This document shows positions 15,106-23,792 of a stretch of 64,000 nt of DNA, piece after piece (positions within the stretch are counted from its first letter, which is position 1; each line of letters opens with the position of its first letter). Both the position numbers and the translations under genes were made by a program. Origin of the DNA: Deltaproteobacteria bacterium (GTDB taxonomy: Bacteria; Desulfobacterota; Binatia; DP-6); NCBI GenBank assembly GCA_005879795.1, contig VBKJ01000139.1, positions 1-64,000 of the forward strand, read 5' to 3'. The notes beneath the pieces are model-generated. The model saw only the letters and a list, made by a program, of their open reading frames with translations, had not been told where the DNA came from and ran no database searches.

Positions 15106-16332
15106 CTAGAAGAACTCCCGGAGCCACCCCATCATCCGCTCACCCACCACTCCGATCTGACCGAGCACGCCCTCGCCCCGGCGCCCGTGACCCTGCTGCC
15201 TGAGCCCGTGGAGCACGAGACCGACTGCCGTCGAATACATGGGACTCGCGACGGCGTCAACCAAACCGCTCAAATGAAGGGGCGCCCCGAGCCGCACGGG
15301 CAACCTGAAGACGCGCTCGGCGAGGGCCGTCATGTGCTCGAGCACCGCGCCCCCCCCGGTCAGCACGACCCCCGAGGCGAGCGCCTGGTAGCAGCCCGCG
15401 CGCTCGATCTCGCTCTTGGCGAGCGTCAGCATCTCCTCGGCGCGCGGCTCGATCACCTCGGCCAGGGCGCGCCGCGAGAGGTAGTGCGGCGCACGTCCGC
15501 CGAGCCCCGGCACCTCGATCGTCTGCTCGGGGGGCGTGAGCGCGGCGAGCGCGCTCCCGTGGCGCTGTTTCAGGCGCTCGGCCTCGGCGGGGGGGGTGCA
15601 GAGCGCGGCCGCGAGATCGCCCGTCACGTGCCCGCCGCCCACCGGGAGCACCGCCGTGTGGCGGATGGTGCCGGCCTGGTAGACGACCACGTCGATCGTC
15701 CCGCCGCCCACGTCGACCAGGGCGACGCCCAGCTCGCGCTCCTCGGGGGTGAGCACCGCCTCGGCGGCGGCGAGCGGGCCGGCGAGCAGGTCGCGCACGT
15801 GGAGCCCGGCGCGATTGCAGCACTTGATGAGGTTCTGCCCCGCGCTCACCGCGCCGGTGACGATGTGGACGCGCGCCTCGAGGCGCACGCCGGCCATGCC
15901 GACCGGCTCGCGGATGCCGTCCTGGTCGTCGACGATGAAATCCTGCGGCAGGACGTGGAGGACTTCCTGGTCGGTGGGGAGGGCGACGGCGCGGGCCGCG
16001 TCCACGACCCGCTCGACGTCGCCCGGGGCCACCTCGCGATTGCGCACTGCGACCACGCCGTGGCTGTTGAAGCCCTTGATGTGGCTCCCGGCCGAGCCGG
16101 CGATCACGCTGCGAATCTCGCAGGCGGCCATCAGCTCGGCTTCCTCGACCGCCCTCCGGATCGCCTCCACCGTCTTTTCGATGTTGTTGACCACGCCCTT
16201 GCGGAGCCCGCGTGACGCTGCCGTGCCGATGCCGACGATCTCGACGCCGCTCTCCGCCACCTCGGCGACGATCACACCGATCTTGTAGGTGCCGACGTCG
16301 AGGCCGATCACGAGCGAGTTCTTCCTGACCAT
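15106..16332 (-). CDS. ftsA: Cell division protein FtsA
   Basis: Actin-fold protein that ties FtsZ filaments to the inner membrane and recruits later division proteins. The 408-residue length is normal. Seen in order: [20 protein letters not shown] (phosphate 1), the 1C domain around [37 protein letters not shown] (phosphate 2) and [14 protein letters not shown] (adenosine motif), followed by the C-terminal amphipathic helix [12 protein letters not shown] that inserts into the membrane. The C-terminal helix is intact. It lies 32 bp before ftsZ and 7 bp after ftsQ. Start ATG 16332 (MVRKNSL) has no rival. Confidence 0.96.
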   Translation of the reverse strand: MVRKNSLVIGLDVGTYKIGVIVAEVAESGVEIVGIGTAASRGLRKGVVNNIEKTVEAIRRAVEEAELMAACEIRSVIAGSAGSHIKGFNSHGVVAVRNREVAPGDVERVVDAARAVALPTDQEVLHVLPQDFIVDDQDGIREPVGMAGVRLEARVHIVTGAVSAGQNLIKCCNRAGLHVRDLLAGPLAAAEAVLTPEERELGVALVDVGGGTIDVVVYQAGTIRHTAVLPVGGGHVTGDLAAALCTPPAEAERLKQRHGSALAALTPPEQTIEVPGLGGRAPHYLSRRALAEVIEPRAEEMLTLAKSEIERAGCYQALASGVVLTGGGAVLEHMTALAERVFRLPVRLGAPLHLSGLVDAVASPMYSTAVGLVLHGLRQQGHGRRGEGVLGQIGVVGERMMGWLREFF

Positions 16333-16339
16333 GGGTCCT

Positions 16340-17200
16340 TCAGATCGTGCGCCGCGCCGCCGCGGCCGGCCTCGCCGGTTGCGTGCGCACGATCACCTCG
16401 TCGTCGAACTGGAGGTTCACCTCGGCGATCTCCGTCTCGCGCCCGGCCCACAGGCCGAGCACGCGGGGCAGGCGGGCGAGCTTCGCGGCGAAGCCGCCCC
16501 ACCCGAGCTCGATCGGCACGGACGGCCGCAGGGGGAGGAGCGTCAGACCCCGCGCGCGGTCCAGATGCACCTCGGAGACCGTGAGGCCCCCGCTCTGGCG
16601 GACGAGGGCCAGCGCCCGGTGCAGGGCGCGCGGGCCGAAGCGCTCGCCGTCCCTCAAGTCGGCCCGGGTGAGGCCGGTGAGATACGGGAAGTCACGCGCG
16701 TCGTTCGCCCCCACCGGAGCGAAGAGGCGGCCGTGCGGGGAGACGTAGTACTCGCCCTGGCCATCCTCGAGCGCGACGATCGCGAGTGGGCGCTCCTCGC
16801 GCACTTCGATCACCACCCGGGACGGCAGCTCGCGGCGCACGCGCGCGGCGCGGATCCAGCGATGCGTGGCGAGGCGCGCCGCCGCCGCGGCCGCGTCGAC
16901 GTCCCAGATGCTCATGCCCGGCGTGACGCCCGCCGCGGCGCGCACCTCGTCGGCGGGAAGGCGATGGTGGTCCCGCACCACCACCTCCTGCACGGCGAAG
17001 TAGGGATGCCGGCGGGCCGCGTCCCGCACCGGCGGCGCGGCGACCGCGACGAGCCCGATCCCGGCCACGGCCGACAGCGCGACCGAGAGCGCGCGCCGGA
17101 GCGCGCGCCGGCCGAGCCCGGCGCCGCGGCGACGGTTTCGCCGCGGCCCGAGGAGCCTCGCTACCAGCTCCCGACGAGCTGGACCTCTGGCTCCAGCCAT
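16340..17200 (-). CDS. ftsQ: Cell division protein FtsQ
   Basis: Bitopic inner-membrane protein that links early and late division proteins through FtsB and FtsL. The 286-residue product has an Arg-rich cytoplasmic tail, one membrane segment (LSVALSAVAGIGLVAVAAPP), a POTRA domain (YFAVQEVVVRDHHRLPADEV to RELPSRVVIEVREERPLA) and the FtsQ beta domain (DFPYLTGL, then a region ending FDDEVIVRT). ATG 17200 is taken; a GTG at 17218 would add six residues. Both starts overlap the end of murB, so translation is probably coupled. Position between murB and ftsA is the classical dcw order. Confidence 0.93.
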   Translation of the reverse strand: MAGARGPARRELVARLLGPRRNRRRGAGLGRRALRRALSVALSAVAGIGLVAVAAPPVRDAARRHPYFAVQEVVVRDHHRLPADEVRAAAGVTPGMSIWDVDAAAAAARLATHRWIRAARVRRELPSRVVIEVREERPLAIVALEDGQGEYYVSPHGRLFAPVGANDARDFPYLTGLTRADLRDGERFGPRALHRALALVRQSGGLTVSEVHLDRARGLTLLPLRPSVPIELGWGGFAAKLARLPRVLGLWAGRETEIAEVNLQFDDEVIVRTQPARPAAAARRTI

Positions 17201-18192
17201 ACCCCGCTCCGCTCCCACACCACCCGCTGGGCCACGTCCATCAGCACCTTCACGTCCGCGGCGCGTGCCCCGCCCTCGTTCACAATGAAGTTCGCGTGCC
17301 GCTCCGAGATGCGGGCCCGCCCGGCACGCGCGCCCTTCAACCCGGCGACCTCGATCAGGCGCCCTGCGTGATCGCCGTTCGGGTTCTTGAAGATCGAGCC
17401 CGCGTTCGCCCTGCCGTGCGGCTGGGCGGCCGTACGCCGCGCGCGCGCCTCGTCCATTCGGCTGCGTACCTGGCCGGGCTCGGCCCTGCGCAGGCGAAAG
17501 CGCACCGCGCTCACGACGAACCCGGGCGGCAGCGCCGAGCGCCGATAGCCGAAGGCGAGCGCGTGGCCAGGGAGGTCGAGCGCCCGGCCGTCGCGCTCGA
17601 GGCCCTCCACCGACTCGACCGCGTGCGCCACCTCGCCGCCGTAGGCGCCCGCATTCATGAAGAGCGCACCGCCCACCGTGCCGGGGATGCCCTCGGCGTA
17701 CTCGAGGCCGGCCAGGCCGTGGGCCACCGCCGCACGCGCGAGCCGCCCGAGCTGGGCGGCGGCCCCCGCCTGGATCGAGATCGACTCATCTGGGGGCCCG
17801 TCCGGTGCTCGCGCGGCTGGCGCCGCGCTCCGCTCCTCCGATGCACCCAGACCCCGTCGGCCTGCTCGAGCGCTCCCGCGCGCGGCCTCGGGTGCGTGAT
17901 TCCAGTCGATGCGGGCGAAGCCGCGGCCGAGCTTCACGACCACGCCGCGCATGCCAGCGTCGCCGACCAGCACGTTGGAGCCGCCGCCGAGCAGCGTCAC
18001 GTGCACGCCGAAGGCCGCCGCGGTCGCGAGCGCGTGGGCCAGCTCCTCGCGCGTGTCGGGCAGCACGAGGACGTCCGCAGGGCCGCCGATGCGGAACGAG
18101 GTGTAGCGCGCCAACGACTCTCCCGGCCGCGCCCGGTCGCCGAGCCGCGCGCGGAGAGTGTCGATGAGGGCGGCCGGGAGCGTGTGGGACAT
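17161..18192 (-). CDS. murB: UDP-N-acetylenolpyruvoylglucosamine reductase with a repeat-encoded insertion
   Basis: Reduces UDP-GlcNAc-enolpyruvate to UDP-MurNAc with NADPH and FAD, the second committed step of peptidoglycan synthesis. Seen: YTSFRIGGPADVLVLP, LLGGGSNVLVGDAG (FAD), GLEYAEGIPGTVGGALFMNAGAYGGE, GYRRSALPPG, NAGSIFKNPNG (catalytic Ser) and SERHANFIVNEGGA. At 343 residues it is about 40 longer than relatives. The surplus lies at residues 98-137 between GRGFARIDW and ISIQAGAAAQL and is encoded by a copy of dispersed repeat family 1 (17790-17890). The frame stays open, and catalytic parts are untouched. ATG 18192 directly abuts a family 2 repeat. Overlaps ftsQ. Confidence 0.95.
   Translation of the reverse strand: MSHTLPAALIDTLRARLGDRARPGESLARYTSFRIGGPADVLVLPDTREELAHALATAAAFGVHVTLLGGGSNVLVGDAGMRGVVVKLGRGFARIDWNHAPEAARGSARAGRRGLGASEERSAAPAARAPDGPPDESISIQAGAAAQLGRLARAAVAHGLAGLEYAEGIPGTVGGALFMNAGAYGGEVAHAVESVEGLERDGRALDLPGHALAFGYRRSALPPGFVVSAVRFRLRRAEPGQVRSRMDEARARRTAAQPHGRANAGSIFKNPNGDHAGRLIEVAGLKGARAGRARISERHANFIVNEGGARAADVKVLMDVAQRVVWERSGVWLEPEVQLVGSW
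17790..17890 (-). repeat. Dispersed repeat family 1, copy A, inside murB
   Basis: About 100 bp beginning CTGGGGGCCCGTCC and ending near GAGCGCTCCCGCGCG-CGGCCTC. It shares the blocks GGGGGCCCGTCC, GTGCTCGC, CCAGACCCCGTCGGCC and the GAGCGC...GCGCTC hairpin with copies at 20927, 21044 and 32362. This copy is more diverged (ATGCACCCAG instead of ATGCCCCCAG) and stays in frame in murB. Confidence 0.85.
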
Positions 18193-18193
18193 C

Positions 18194-18310
18194 AGGAGTC
18201 CGTCCGGGTAATCATGGTGAGCGAGGCGCACGGGCCTGGGAGCGGGCACGCCGCTCGCAGCCCCCTGATCGTTCGCCGCAGCCGCCATGGTTGCCCGGAC
18301 AGCCTCCTAG
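18194..18310. mobile_element. Dispersed repeat family 2 (MITE-like), copy between murC and murB
   Basis: Left end AGGAGTCCGTCCGGGTAATC and right end (reverse complement) CTAGGAGGCTGTCCGGGCAA form imperfect 26-bp inverted repeats ending in CATGG. The interior matches the copy at 43929 (GGTGAGCGAGGCG, GCACGCCGCTCGCAGCCCCC, GATCGTTCGCCGCAGCCGCC) with a deletion in the middle. The TAG at its right end is the murC stop; its left end touches the murB ATG. Confidence 0.85.
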
Positions 18311-19779
18311 TGGATGGCGGGGACCGCGACCCCCGAACGCAGCAGGCCCAGGAGTTCGTCGCCGGTGCGGTGGATGTCGCCCGCCCCGAGCGTCAGCACG
18401 AGGTCGCCCGGACGCAGCATCTCGGCCAGCGCCGCCGCGACACGCTCGCGCGCGGGGACGTGGCTCACGTCGAGATGCCCGCGCCGCTTGAGCGCCTGGT
18501 AGACGGCCTCGGCCGACACGCCCTCGATGCGCTCCTCGCCGCCCGGATAAATGTCCGTCAGCACGAGCGCATCGGCGTCGTCGAACGCCTCCAGGAACTC
18601 GTTGAAGAGATCACGCGTGCGCGTGTAGCGGTGGGGCTGGAAGGCGACGACCAGCCGGCGCGGGAAGCCCTCGCGCGCGGCGCGCAGCGTGGCGCGGATC
18701 TCCTCCGGGTGGTGGCCGTAGTCGTCGACCACCAGCACGTCCTGCTCCTCGCCCTTGACCTCGAAGCGGCGGTGAATGCCCCCGAACTCCTCGAGCGCGT
18801 GCACGGCGATGCGGAAGGGGATCTCCAGGTCCTCGGCGACCGCGAGCGCCGCGAGCGCGTTGAGCGCGTGGTGGCGGCCGGGCATGTGGAGGCGCACCGG
18901 GCCGAGCCGGCGCTCGCCGCGCCACACCTCGAAGACGGTCTCGAGGCCGGTGACCTGCAGGTCGCGCGCCTGCCAGTCGGCGTCGGGCGCGGTGCCGTAC
19001 GTCACGAAGCGCTTGCGCACCTGCGGCAGGAGGGCGCGCACGTTCACGTTGTCGATGCAGAGCACGGCGAGGCCGTAGAACGGCACGCGCTGGATGAACT
19101 GGAGGTACGCGTCGCGCAGCCGCTCCATCTCGCCGTAGTAGTCGAGGTGCTCGCGATCGATGTTGGTCACGACCGCGATGATGGGCGAGAGGAGGAGGAA
19201 GGTGCCGTCGCTCTCGTCCGCCTCGGCGACCAGGAACTCGCCCTGCCCCAGGCGCGCGTTGGTGCCGAGCGCGCGCAGCTTGCCGCCGACGACCATGGTC
19301 GGGTCGCGCCCCGCCTCGCGCAGCACCGCCGCGACCAGCGAGGTGGTGGTGGTCTTCCCGTGGCTGCCAGCAACGGCCACGCCGTACTTCATGCGCATCA
19401 GCTCGGCCAGCATCTCCGCCCGCGGGATGACGGGGATCTTGAGCTCGCGGGCGCGCGACACCTCGGGGTTGGCGTAGGTGACCGCGGAGGAGATGACGAG
19501 CACGTCGATGTCCTCGCTCACGAGCGCGGCCTCGTGCGCGCCGAGATGCACGCGCGCGCCGAGCCGTTCGAGCCGCCGGGTCGTCTCGCTCTCCACCAGG
19601 TCGGAGCCGGAGACGACGTAGCCGAGCGTGAGCAGCACCTCCGCGATGCCGCTCATGCCGATGCCGCCGATGCCGACGAAGTGGACCCGGCGCTTCCGCC
19701 CGTTCACCGCCGCGCTCCGCAGGCGGGAGAGCCCGAGCCACCCGCCCCAGTCCGCGACCCCGCCCTGCAACCCGACCAC
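18307..19779 (-). CDS. murC: UDP-N-acetylmuramate--L-alanine ligase
   Basis: Adds L-alanine to UDP-MurNAc using ATP, the first amino acid of the stem peptide. The 490-residue protein has the N-terminal Rossmann part VHFVGIGGIGMSGIAEVLL, the ATP loop AGSHGKTTTTSLVAAVL, EADESDGTFLLLSP, the HHALNALAALAVAE segment and the C-terminal DDYGHHPEEIRATL motif, all typical of MurC. The start is GTG 19779; the first 28 residues before the Rossmann strand are longer than usual. Its stop codon TAG comes from the end of a family 2 repeat, so the original C-terminus may have been trimmed or altered at the last residues (SGVAVPAIH). Confidence 0.96.
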   Translation of the reverse strand: MVGLQGGVADWGGWLGLSRLRSAAVNGRKRRVHFVGIGGIGMSGIAEVLLTLGYVVSGSDLVESETTRRLERLGARVHLGAHEAALVSEDIDVLVISSAVTYANPEVSRARELKIPVIPRAEMLAELMRMKYGVAVAGSHGKTTTTSLVAAVLREAGRDPTMVVGGKLRALGTNARLGQGEFLVAEADESDGTFLLLSPIIAVVTNIDREHLDYYGEMERLRDAYLQFIQRVPFYGLAVLCIDNVNVRALLPQVRKRFVTYGTAPDADWQARDLQVTGLETVFEVWRGERRLGPVRLHMPGRHHALNALAALAVAEDLEIPFRIAVHALEEFGGIHRRFEVKGEEQDVLVVDDYGHHPEEIRATLRAAREGFPRRLVVAFQPHRYTRTRDLFNEFLEAFDDADALVLTDIYPGGEERIEGVSAEAVYQALKRRGHLDVSHVPARERVAAALAEMLRPGDLVLTLGAGDIHRTGDELLGLLRSGVAVPAIH

Positions 19780-19855
19780 GCTCGCACCCTATTAGAGAAC
19801 CGCGCTGCGCTCTTCAAGGGGCGGGCCCCACGGGCGCGATTTTCGTGGGTGCGGC

Positions 19856-20917
19856 TCACGCCGAGGCGAGCTGGAGGCACTCGTCCGCGACGCGCTCGGC
19901 GGCGTCGGGGCGGCCGAGGGTTCGGGCGCGTGCCGCCATCGCCGCCCGGCTCGCGGTGTCTTCGAGGAGCGCCCGGAGCGTCGTGGCCAGACGCGCGCCG
20001 TCGAGCTCGGCATCGAGGATCATGTCCGCGGCGCCGGCCCGCACCAGCACCTCGGCGTTTCGCCGCTGGTGGTCGTCGGCCGCGTACGGGTAGGGGACCA
20101 GGATCGCGGGCAGGCCGACCGCCGTCAGCTCGGCGCAGGTCGTGGCGCCCGCGCGAGCGACCACCAGGTCGGCCGCCGCATAGGCCGCACCCATGTCCCG
20201 GATGAAGGGCTCGATGCGCGCGGCGAGCCCCCGAGCGGCATAGGCCGCACGCACCATGTCCAGGTCGGCCTCGCCCGTCTGGTGGGTCAGGTCGAGAGCG
20301 GCGAGGGTCGGGCCCAGGTGGCCGAGCGCGTCCAGCATCGCCTGGTTCAAGCGGTGCGCCCCGGCGCTGCCGCCGAAGACGAGGAGGCCTGGCCGGTCGC
20401 GGGGGGGGCGGGGGCGGAGCAGGTCGGCGCGCACCGGGTTCCCGGTGTGGACGGCCCGGGTGCGCGGCAGGTACGCCAGGGACTCCGCGAACCCGACGCA
20501 GATGCGCCGGGCGAGGCGCGCGAGAACCCTGGTCGCGGCCCCGGGCACCACGTTCTGCTCGAGGAGCACGGTCGGGATGCGGCGCAACCAGGCGGCGAAC
20601 ACGACCGCGACCGAGGCGTAGCCGCCCACGCCCACGACGAGCCCCGGCCGGAGCTCGCCGAGCAGCGCGAGGGCACACAGGGTCCCTCCAGCTGCGCTCG
20701 CGAGCCCGGCCACGGCCCGTGCCAGGCCGCCGCCGCGGAGCTGACGGCCGGGGAGCAGCCGGAGGGGGTAGCCGGCGGCGGGCACCGCGCGCGCCTCGAT
20801 GCCCGCCGCCGTCCCGACGAAGGTGACGCTCCCGCCGCGGGCGACGAGCGCATCGGCGAGCGCCAGGCCGGGGAAGAGGTGCCCGCCCGTACCGCCGCCG
20901 GCGATGAGAATGGTCAT
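19856..20917 (-). CDS. murG: UDP-GlcNAc:lipid I N-acetylglucosaminyltransferase
   Basis: Adds GlcNAc to lipid I at the inner face of the membrane, giving lipid II. The 353-residue GT28 enzyme shows ILIAGGGTGGHLFPGLALAD (first G loop), VVGVGGYASVAVVFAAWL (second G loop), LLEQNVVPGAATRVLARLA, LLVFGGSAGAHRLN (third G loop) and the donor-binding DLVVARAGATTCAELTAVGLPAILVPYPYAADDHQ with the E and Q that hold the sugar. All motifs are intact. It ends 77 bp before murC. On its 5' side, 262 bp separate it from ftsW and hold two family 1 repeats, so this is the loosest joint in the cluster. Confidence 0.97.
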   Translation of the reverse strand: MTILIAGGGTGGHLFPGLALADALVARGGSVTFVGTAAGIEARAVPAAGYPLRLLPGRQLRGGGLARAVAGLASAAGGTLCALALLGELRPGLVVGVGGYASVAVVFAAWLRRIPTVLLEQNVVPGAATRVLARLARRICVGFAESLAYLPRTRAVHTGNPVRADLLRPRPPRDRPGLLVFGGSAGAHRLNQAMLDALGHLGPTLAALDLTHQTGEADLDMVRAAYAARGLAARIEPFIRDMGAAYAAADLVVARAGATTCAELTAVGLPAILVPYPYAADDHQRRNAEVLVRAGAADMILDAELDGARLATTLRALLEDTASRAAMAARARTLGRPDAAERVADECLQLASA

Positions 20918-20926
20918 CTAACTCGC

Positions 20927-21024
20927 CTGGGGGCCCGTCCAGTGCTCGCCCGCTTCGCGGGCTGCGCGCTTCCGATGCCCCCAGACCCCGTCGGCCGACT
21001 CGAGCGCTCTCGCGCTCGGCCTCC
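20927..21024 (-). repeat. Dispersed repeat family 1, copy B1, between ftsW and murG
   Basis: The best-preserved copy. CTGGGGGC at one side pairs with GCCCCCAG 50 bp on; inside lies CCGCTTCGCGG (small hairpin); then CCCCGTCGGCCGACTC and the GAGCGCTCTCGCGCTC hairpin followed by GGCCTCC. The element would fold as two or three stacked hairpins in RNA or single-stranded DNA. Confidence 0.85.
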
Positions 21025-21043
21025 CCCGCCGTTTGGCGGCGCC

Positions 21044-21126
21044 GTGCTGGCCCGCTCCGCGCCTTCCGCGCTTCCGATGCCCCCAGACCCCGTCGGCCGG
21101 CCTGAGCGCTCTCGCGCTCGGCCTCC
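21044..21126 (-). repeat. Dispersed repeat family 1, copy B2, tandem with B1
   Basis: Begins with a diverged GTGCTGGCCCGCTCCGCG and then matches B1 nearly base for base from CTTCCGATGCCCCCAGACC to the GAGCGCTCTCGCGCTCGGCC end. The 5' third (GGGGGCCCGTCC block) is lost. It is in the same orientation as B1 and 19 bp away. Confidence 0.8.
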
Positions 21127-21179
21127 GACGTTGCTTGGACGTTGCATGCTCGCGCGACCGAGCATCGCCGCTGGTCCCC

Positions 21180-22355
21180 TCATTCCGTCTCGCGGGCCAG
21201 GGCGAGCAGGACGCCGATCTGGCCGAGCGCGGCGATCATGGCCGAGCCGCCGTAGGAGAGGAATGGCAGCGCCAGCCCCTTGGTCGGGAGACAGCCGAGC
21301 ACGACACCCGCGTTCACCGTGCCCTGGAGGACGAGCGCGAGTGTCACCCCGAAGGCGAGCAGGCTCGCGAACGGGTCCTGATGCCGGACCGCGATGCGGA
21401 AGCCCCGCGCCGCCACCACCGCGAAGAGCGCGAGGACGAGCAGGGCCCCTGCCAGCCCGAGCTCCTCGCCGATCACCGAGAAGAGGAAGTCGGTGTGGGC
21501 CTCGGGGAGGTAGAACATCTTCTGCTGGCTCTCGCCCAACCCGACGCCCCACAGCCCCCCCGAACCGAAGGCGATGAACGACTGCTTCAGCTGGAAGTTG
21601 ACGCCGAGCGGATCCCGGTCCGGGTAGAGGAAGGCGACGATGCGCACCCAGCGATAGGGCGCCTTCCACGCCACGGCGGCGAGCGCCGGGAGCGCCGCTG
21701 CCGCCGGGACCGCCATCAGCCGAGCCGGGACCCCGCCCGCGAAGAGCATGAACACGAGCAGGCCCACGGCGAGGGCGGCCGTCCCGAAGTCGGGCTCGAG
21801 GAGCACGAGCCCGGCGATCAGCCCCACCACCAGGTAGTGCGGCACGATGCCGAACTTGACGGTGGCGAGGCGCTCGCCCTTCTTCGCGAGCGAGCGCGCG
21901 AGGTAGAGCACGAGCGCGAACTTCGCGAGCTCGGAGGGTTGCATGCTGAGCGGGCCCAGGTGGAGCCAGCGCCGCGCGCCGCCGCGCGCCACCCCGATGC
22001 CCGGGACGAGGACCACCACGAGGGTCACCAGGACGACGATGAGCAGCGGATAGGCCGTCCGGCGATAGGTGTCCGACGACAGGCGGGAGGCGACGACGGC
22101 GACCGCCGTGCCGAGCCCGATCGAGAGCAGGTGCCTCCGGAAGAAGTGGAGCGAGTCGCCGAAGTGCGCCTGGCCGTAGAAGTAGCTCACGTTGAAGACC
22201 ATGACGACGCTCAACCCGACGAGAGCCGCCGCTGCGAGCACGAGCCACGGATCGCCGCCGAGGGCGGCCCGCGAGCGCGGGCGTTGCCCCGCGAGCGGAC
22301 CCCGGAAGGCCGGCGGGGCCGCCGTGCCCCGGCCGAGCGCGTGGGCGCCGATCAC
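21180..22355 (-). CDS. ftsW: Peptidoglycan glycosyltransferase FtsW
   Basis: SEDS-family polymerase that joins lipid II into septal glycan strands together with FtsI. The 391-residue protein has about ten membrane segments. Landmarks: SVVMVFNVSYFYG after the first helix, GARRWLHLGPLSMQPSELAK, VLLEPDFGTAALA (the conserved Glu-Pro-Asp loop with the catalytic Asp), FQLKQSFIAFGSGGLWGVGLG, EAHTDFLFSVIGEELGLAGA and the C-terminal LPFLSYGGSAMIAALGQIG. The GTG at 22355 overlaps the murD stop by four bases (GTGA), which decides the start. A much longer ORF in this frame is antisense-free but lies over murD and is not coding. Confidence 0.96.
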   Translation of the reverse strand: MIGAHALGRGTAAPPAFRGPLAGQRPRSRAALGGDPWLVLAAAALVGLSVVMVFNVSYFYGQAHFGDSLHFFRRHLLSIGLGTAVAVVASRLSSDTYRRTAYPLLIVVLVTLVVVLVPGIGVARGGARRWLHLGPLSMQPSELAKFALVLYLARSLAKKGERLATVKFGIVPHYLVVGLIAGLVLLEPDFGTAALAVGLLVFMLFAGGVPARLMAVPAAAALPALAAVAWKAPYRWVRIVAFLYPDRDPLGVNFQLKQSFIAFGSGGLWGVGLGESQQKMFYLPEAHTDFLFSVIGEELGLAGALLVLALFAVVAARGFRIAVRHQDPFASLLAFGVTLALVLQGTVNAGVVLGCLPTKGLALPFLSYGGSAMIAALGQIGVLLALARETE

Positions 22356-23683
22356 GGCAGCGCCTCGACCGCGGCGCGAAAGGCCCGGCCGCGCGCCGCG
22401 TAGTCGGCGAACATGTCGAAGCTCGCGCAGGCGGGGGCGAGCAGCGCCGTGTCCCCGGGGGCCGCGACCGCCGCCGCACGGGCGACCGCCTGCTCGAGCG
22501 TCCGGACCCGCTCGACCGCGACGCCGACCGCGGCAAGGGCGGCGCCGATGCGGTCGGCCGCCTCGCCGAAGACGAGCGCCAGGCGGACCTTGCCCCTGGC
22601 GCGCGCCGCGAGCGCGTCGTAGGCGCCTCCCTTGTCGACGCCGCCGGCCAGGAGGACGACCGGGCCCGCGAAGGCGTCGAGGCTCCGCGCCGCGGCACCC
22701 ACGTTGGTAGCCTTCGAGTCGTCCCACCACGCGATCCCGCCGCGCTCGGCGACGCACGCGAGCCGGTGGGGCAGCGGCTCGATCTCGTCGATCGCCGCCT
22801 GGACGGCCGCGGGCGGCGCGCCGGCGAGGCGCGCGACGGTGACGGCCGCGAGGATGTTCTCCACGTTGTGCGCGCCGGCGAGCCGGGTGCGGCCGAGCCC
22901 GTAGCGCTCCTCCGCCGCGTCGGGCAGACGGAGCGCGACGAAGCCCTCGCCCGCGAAGGCGCCGCAGGCCACCGCGCTCGCGCCGAACGACACGAGACGT
23001 GCCCGCACGCCGGCAGCGGCGCCCCACGCCGCGGCATCGTCGCGATTCACGACCGCGAAGTCGTGCGCCTCCTGCGCTGCGAAGAGGCGTGCCTTCGTCT
23101 CGCGGTACTCGGCGAAGCTCGCGTGGCGGTCGAGGTGATCGGGGGTGAGGTTCAGGAGGCAGCCGACGCGCGGCCGCAGGCGCTCCACCCACTCGAGCTG
23201 GAAGCTCGAGACCTCGGCCACGGCGATCTCCGGCGCCTGGTCGGCGGCGGTGATGAGCGGCGTTCCCAGGTTGCCGCCAGTGAAGGTCCGGCGCCCCGCG
23301 CGCGCGAGGGCCAGGCCGACCAGGCTGGTCGTCGTGCTCTTGCCGTTCGTGCCGGTGATCGCGACCAGCGGACAGGAGAGAAGGCGGAAGGCCAGCTCGA
23401 TCTCGCTCCAGACGGGGAGGCCGCGGCGTACGGCAGCCGCCAGCACCGGCGCGTCACGCGGCACGCCCGGGCTCGGAACCACGAGCTCGACGCCGGAGAG
23501 CAGCGGCGGCCCGTCCTCGCCCAGGCGCAGCTCGACCCCCGGGGGGGCGCCCGTGACACCGAGCGCCGCCGCGGGGCGGGCGTCGGCGACGCGCACGGTC
23601 ACGCCGCGCGCCGCGAGCGCCGCGGCCACCGCCTGCCCGGTGCGGCGGAAGCCGAGCACGAGGACGCGGCGCGGGAGGGGCAT
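22352..23683 (-). CDS. murD: UDP-N-acetylmuramoyl-L-alanine--D-glutamate ligase
   Basis: Adds D-glutamate to UDP-MurNAc-L-Ala with ATP. The 443-residue protein has VLVLGFRRTGQAVAAALAAR at the N-terminus, VVPSPGVPRDAP, the ATP site VAITGTNGKSTTTSLVG, LNLTPDHLDRHASFAEY, AGAHNVENILAAV, WWDDSKATNVGAAARSLDAF and LLAPACASFDMFADYAARG. All Mur ligase motifs are present. ATG 23683 (MPLPRRVLV) is chosen; a longer frame begins inside the repeat at 23685-23792 and would add 29 residues encoded by that element. Overlaps ftsW by four bases. Confidence 0.96.
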   Translation of the reverse strand: MPLPRRVLVLGFRRTGQAVAAALAARGVTVRVADARPAAALGVTGAPPGVELRLGEDGPPLLSGVELVVPSPGVPRDAPVLAAAVRRGLPVWSEIELAFRLLSCPLVAITGTNGKSTTTSLVGLALARAGRRTFTGGNLGTPLITAADQAPEIAVAEVSSFQLEWVERLRPRVGCLLNLTPDHLDRHASFAEYRETKARLFAAQEAHDFAVVNRDDAAAWGAAAGVRARLVSFGASAVACGAFAGEGFVALRLPDAAEERYGLGRTRLAGAHNVENILAAVTVARLAGAPPAAVQAAIDEIEPLPHRLACVAERGGIAWWDDSKATNVGAAARSLDAFAGPVVLLAGGVDKGGAYDALAARARGKVRLALVFGEAADRIGAALAAVGVAVERVRTLEQAVARAAAVAAPGDTALLAPACASFDMFADYAARGRAFRAAVEALP

Positions 23684-23684
23684 G

Positions 23685-23792
23685 TAGGAGGCTGTCCCGG
23701 CGCGCGTCCCGTGCGCCGCACCTGGTCGGTCGTCGCTGCGCTTCCCGCTCTCGCTCCCCGGCTCGTCCATGGTTGCCCGGACATCCTCCTAG
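23685..23792. mobile_element. Dispersed repeat family 2 (MITE-like), copy between mraY and murD
   Basis: Ends TAGGAGGCTGTCC (left) and, reverse-complemented, CTAGGAGGATGTCCGGGCAA (right). The interior read on the minus strand (GACGAGCCGGGGAGCGAGAG, then AGCGCAGC-ACGACCGAC) matches the middle of the 43929 copy, which is in the opposite orientation. The right-hand TAG is the mraY stop codon, and its following GGAGG plus CCATGG offers a ribosome binding site and ATG. Confidence 0.85.

Noticed and set aside
17296-20205. A 969-codon plus-strand ORF across murB, murC and murG
   Set aside because: It is antisense to three certain Mur genes, has Arg/His/Glu/Ala-rich composition without any fold, and arises from GC-rich third-position symmetry.
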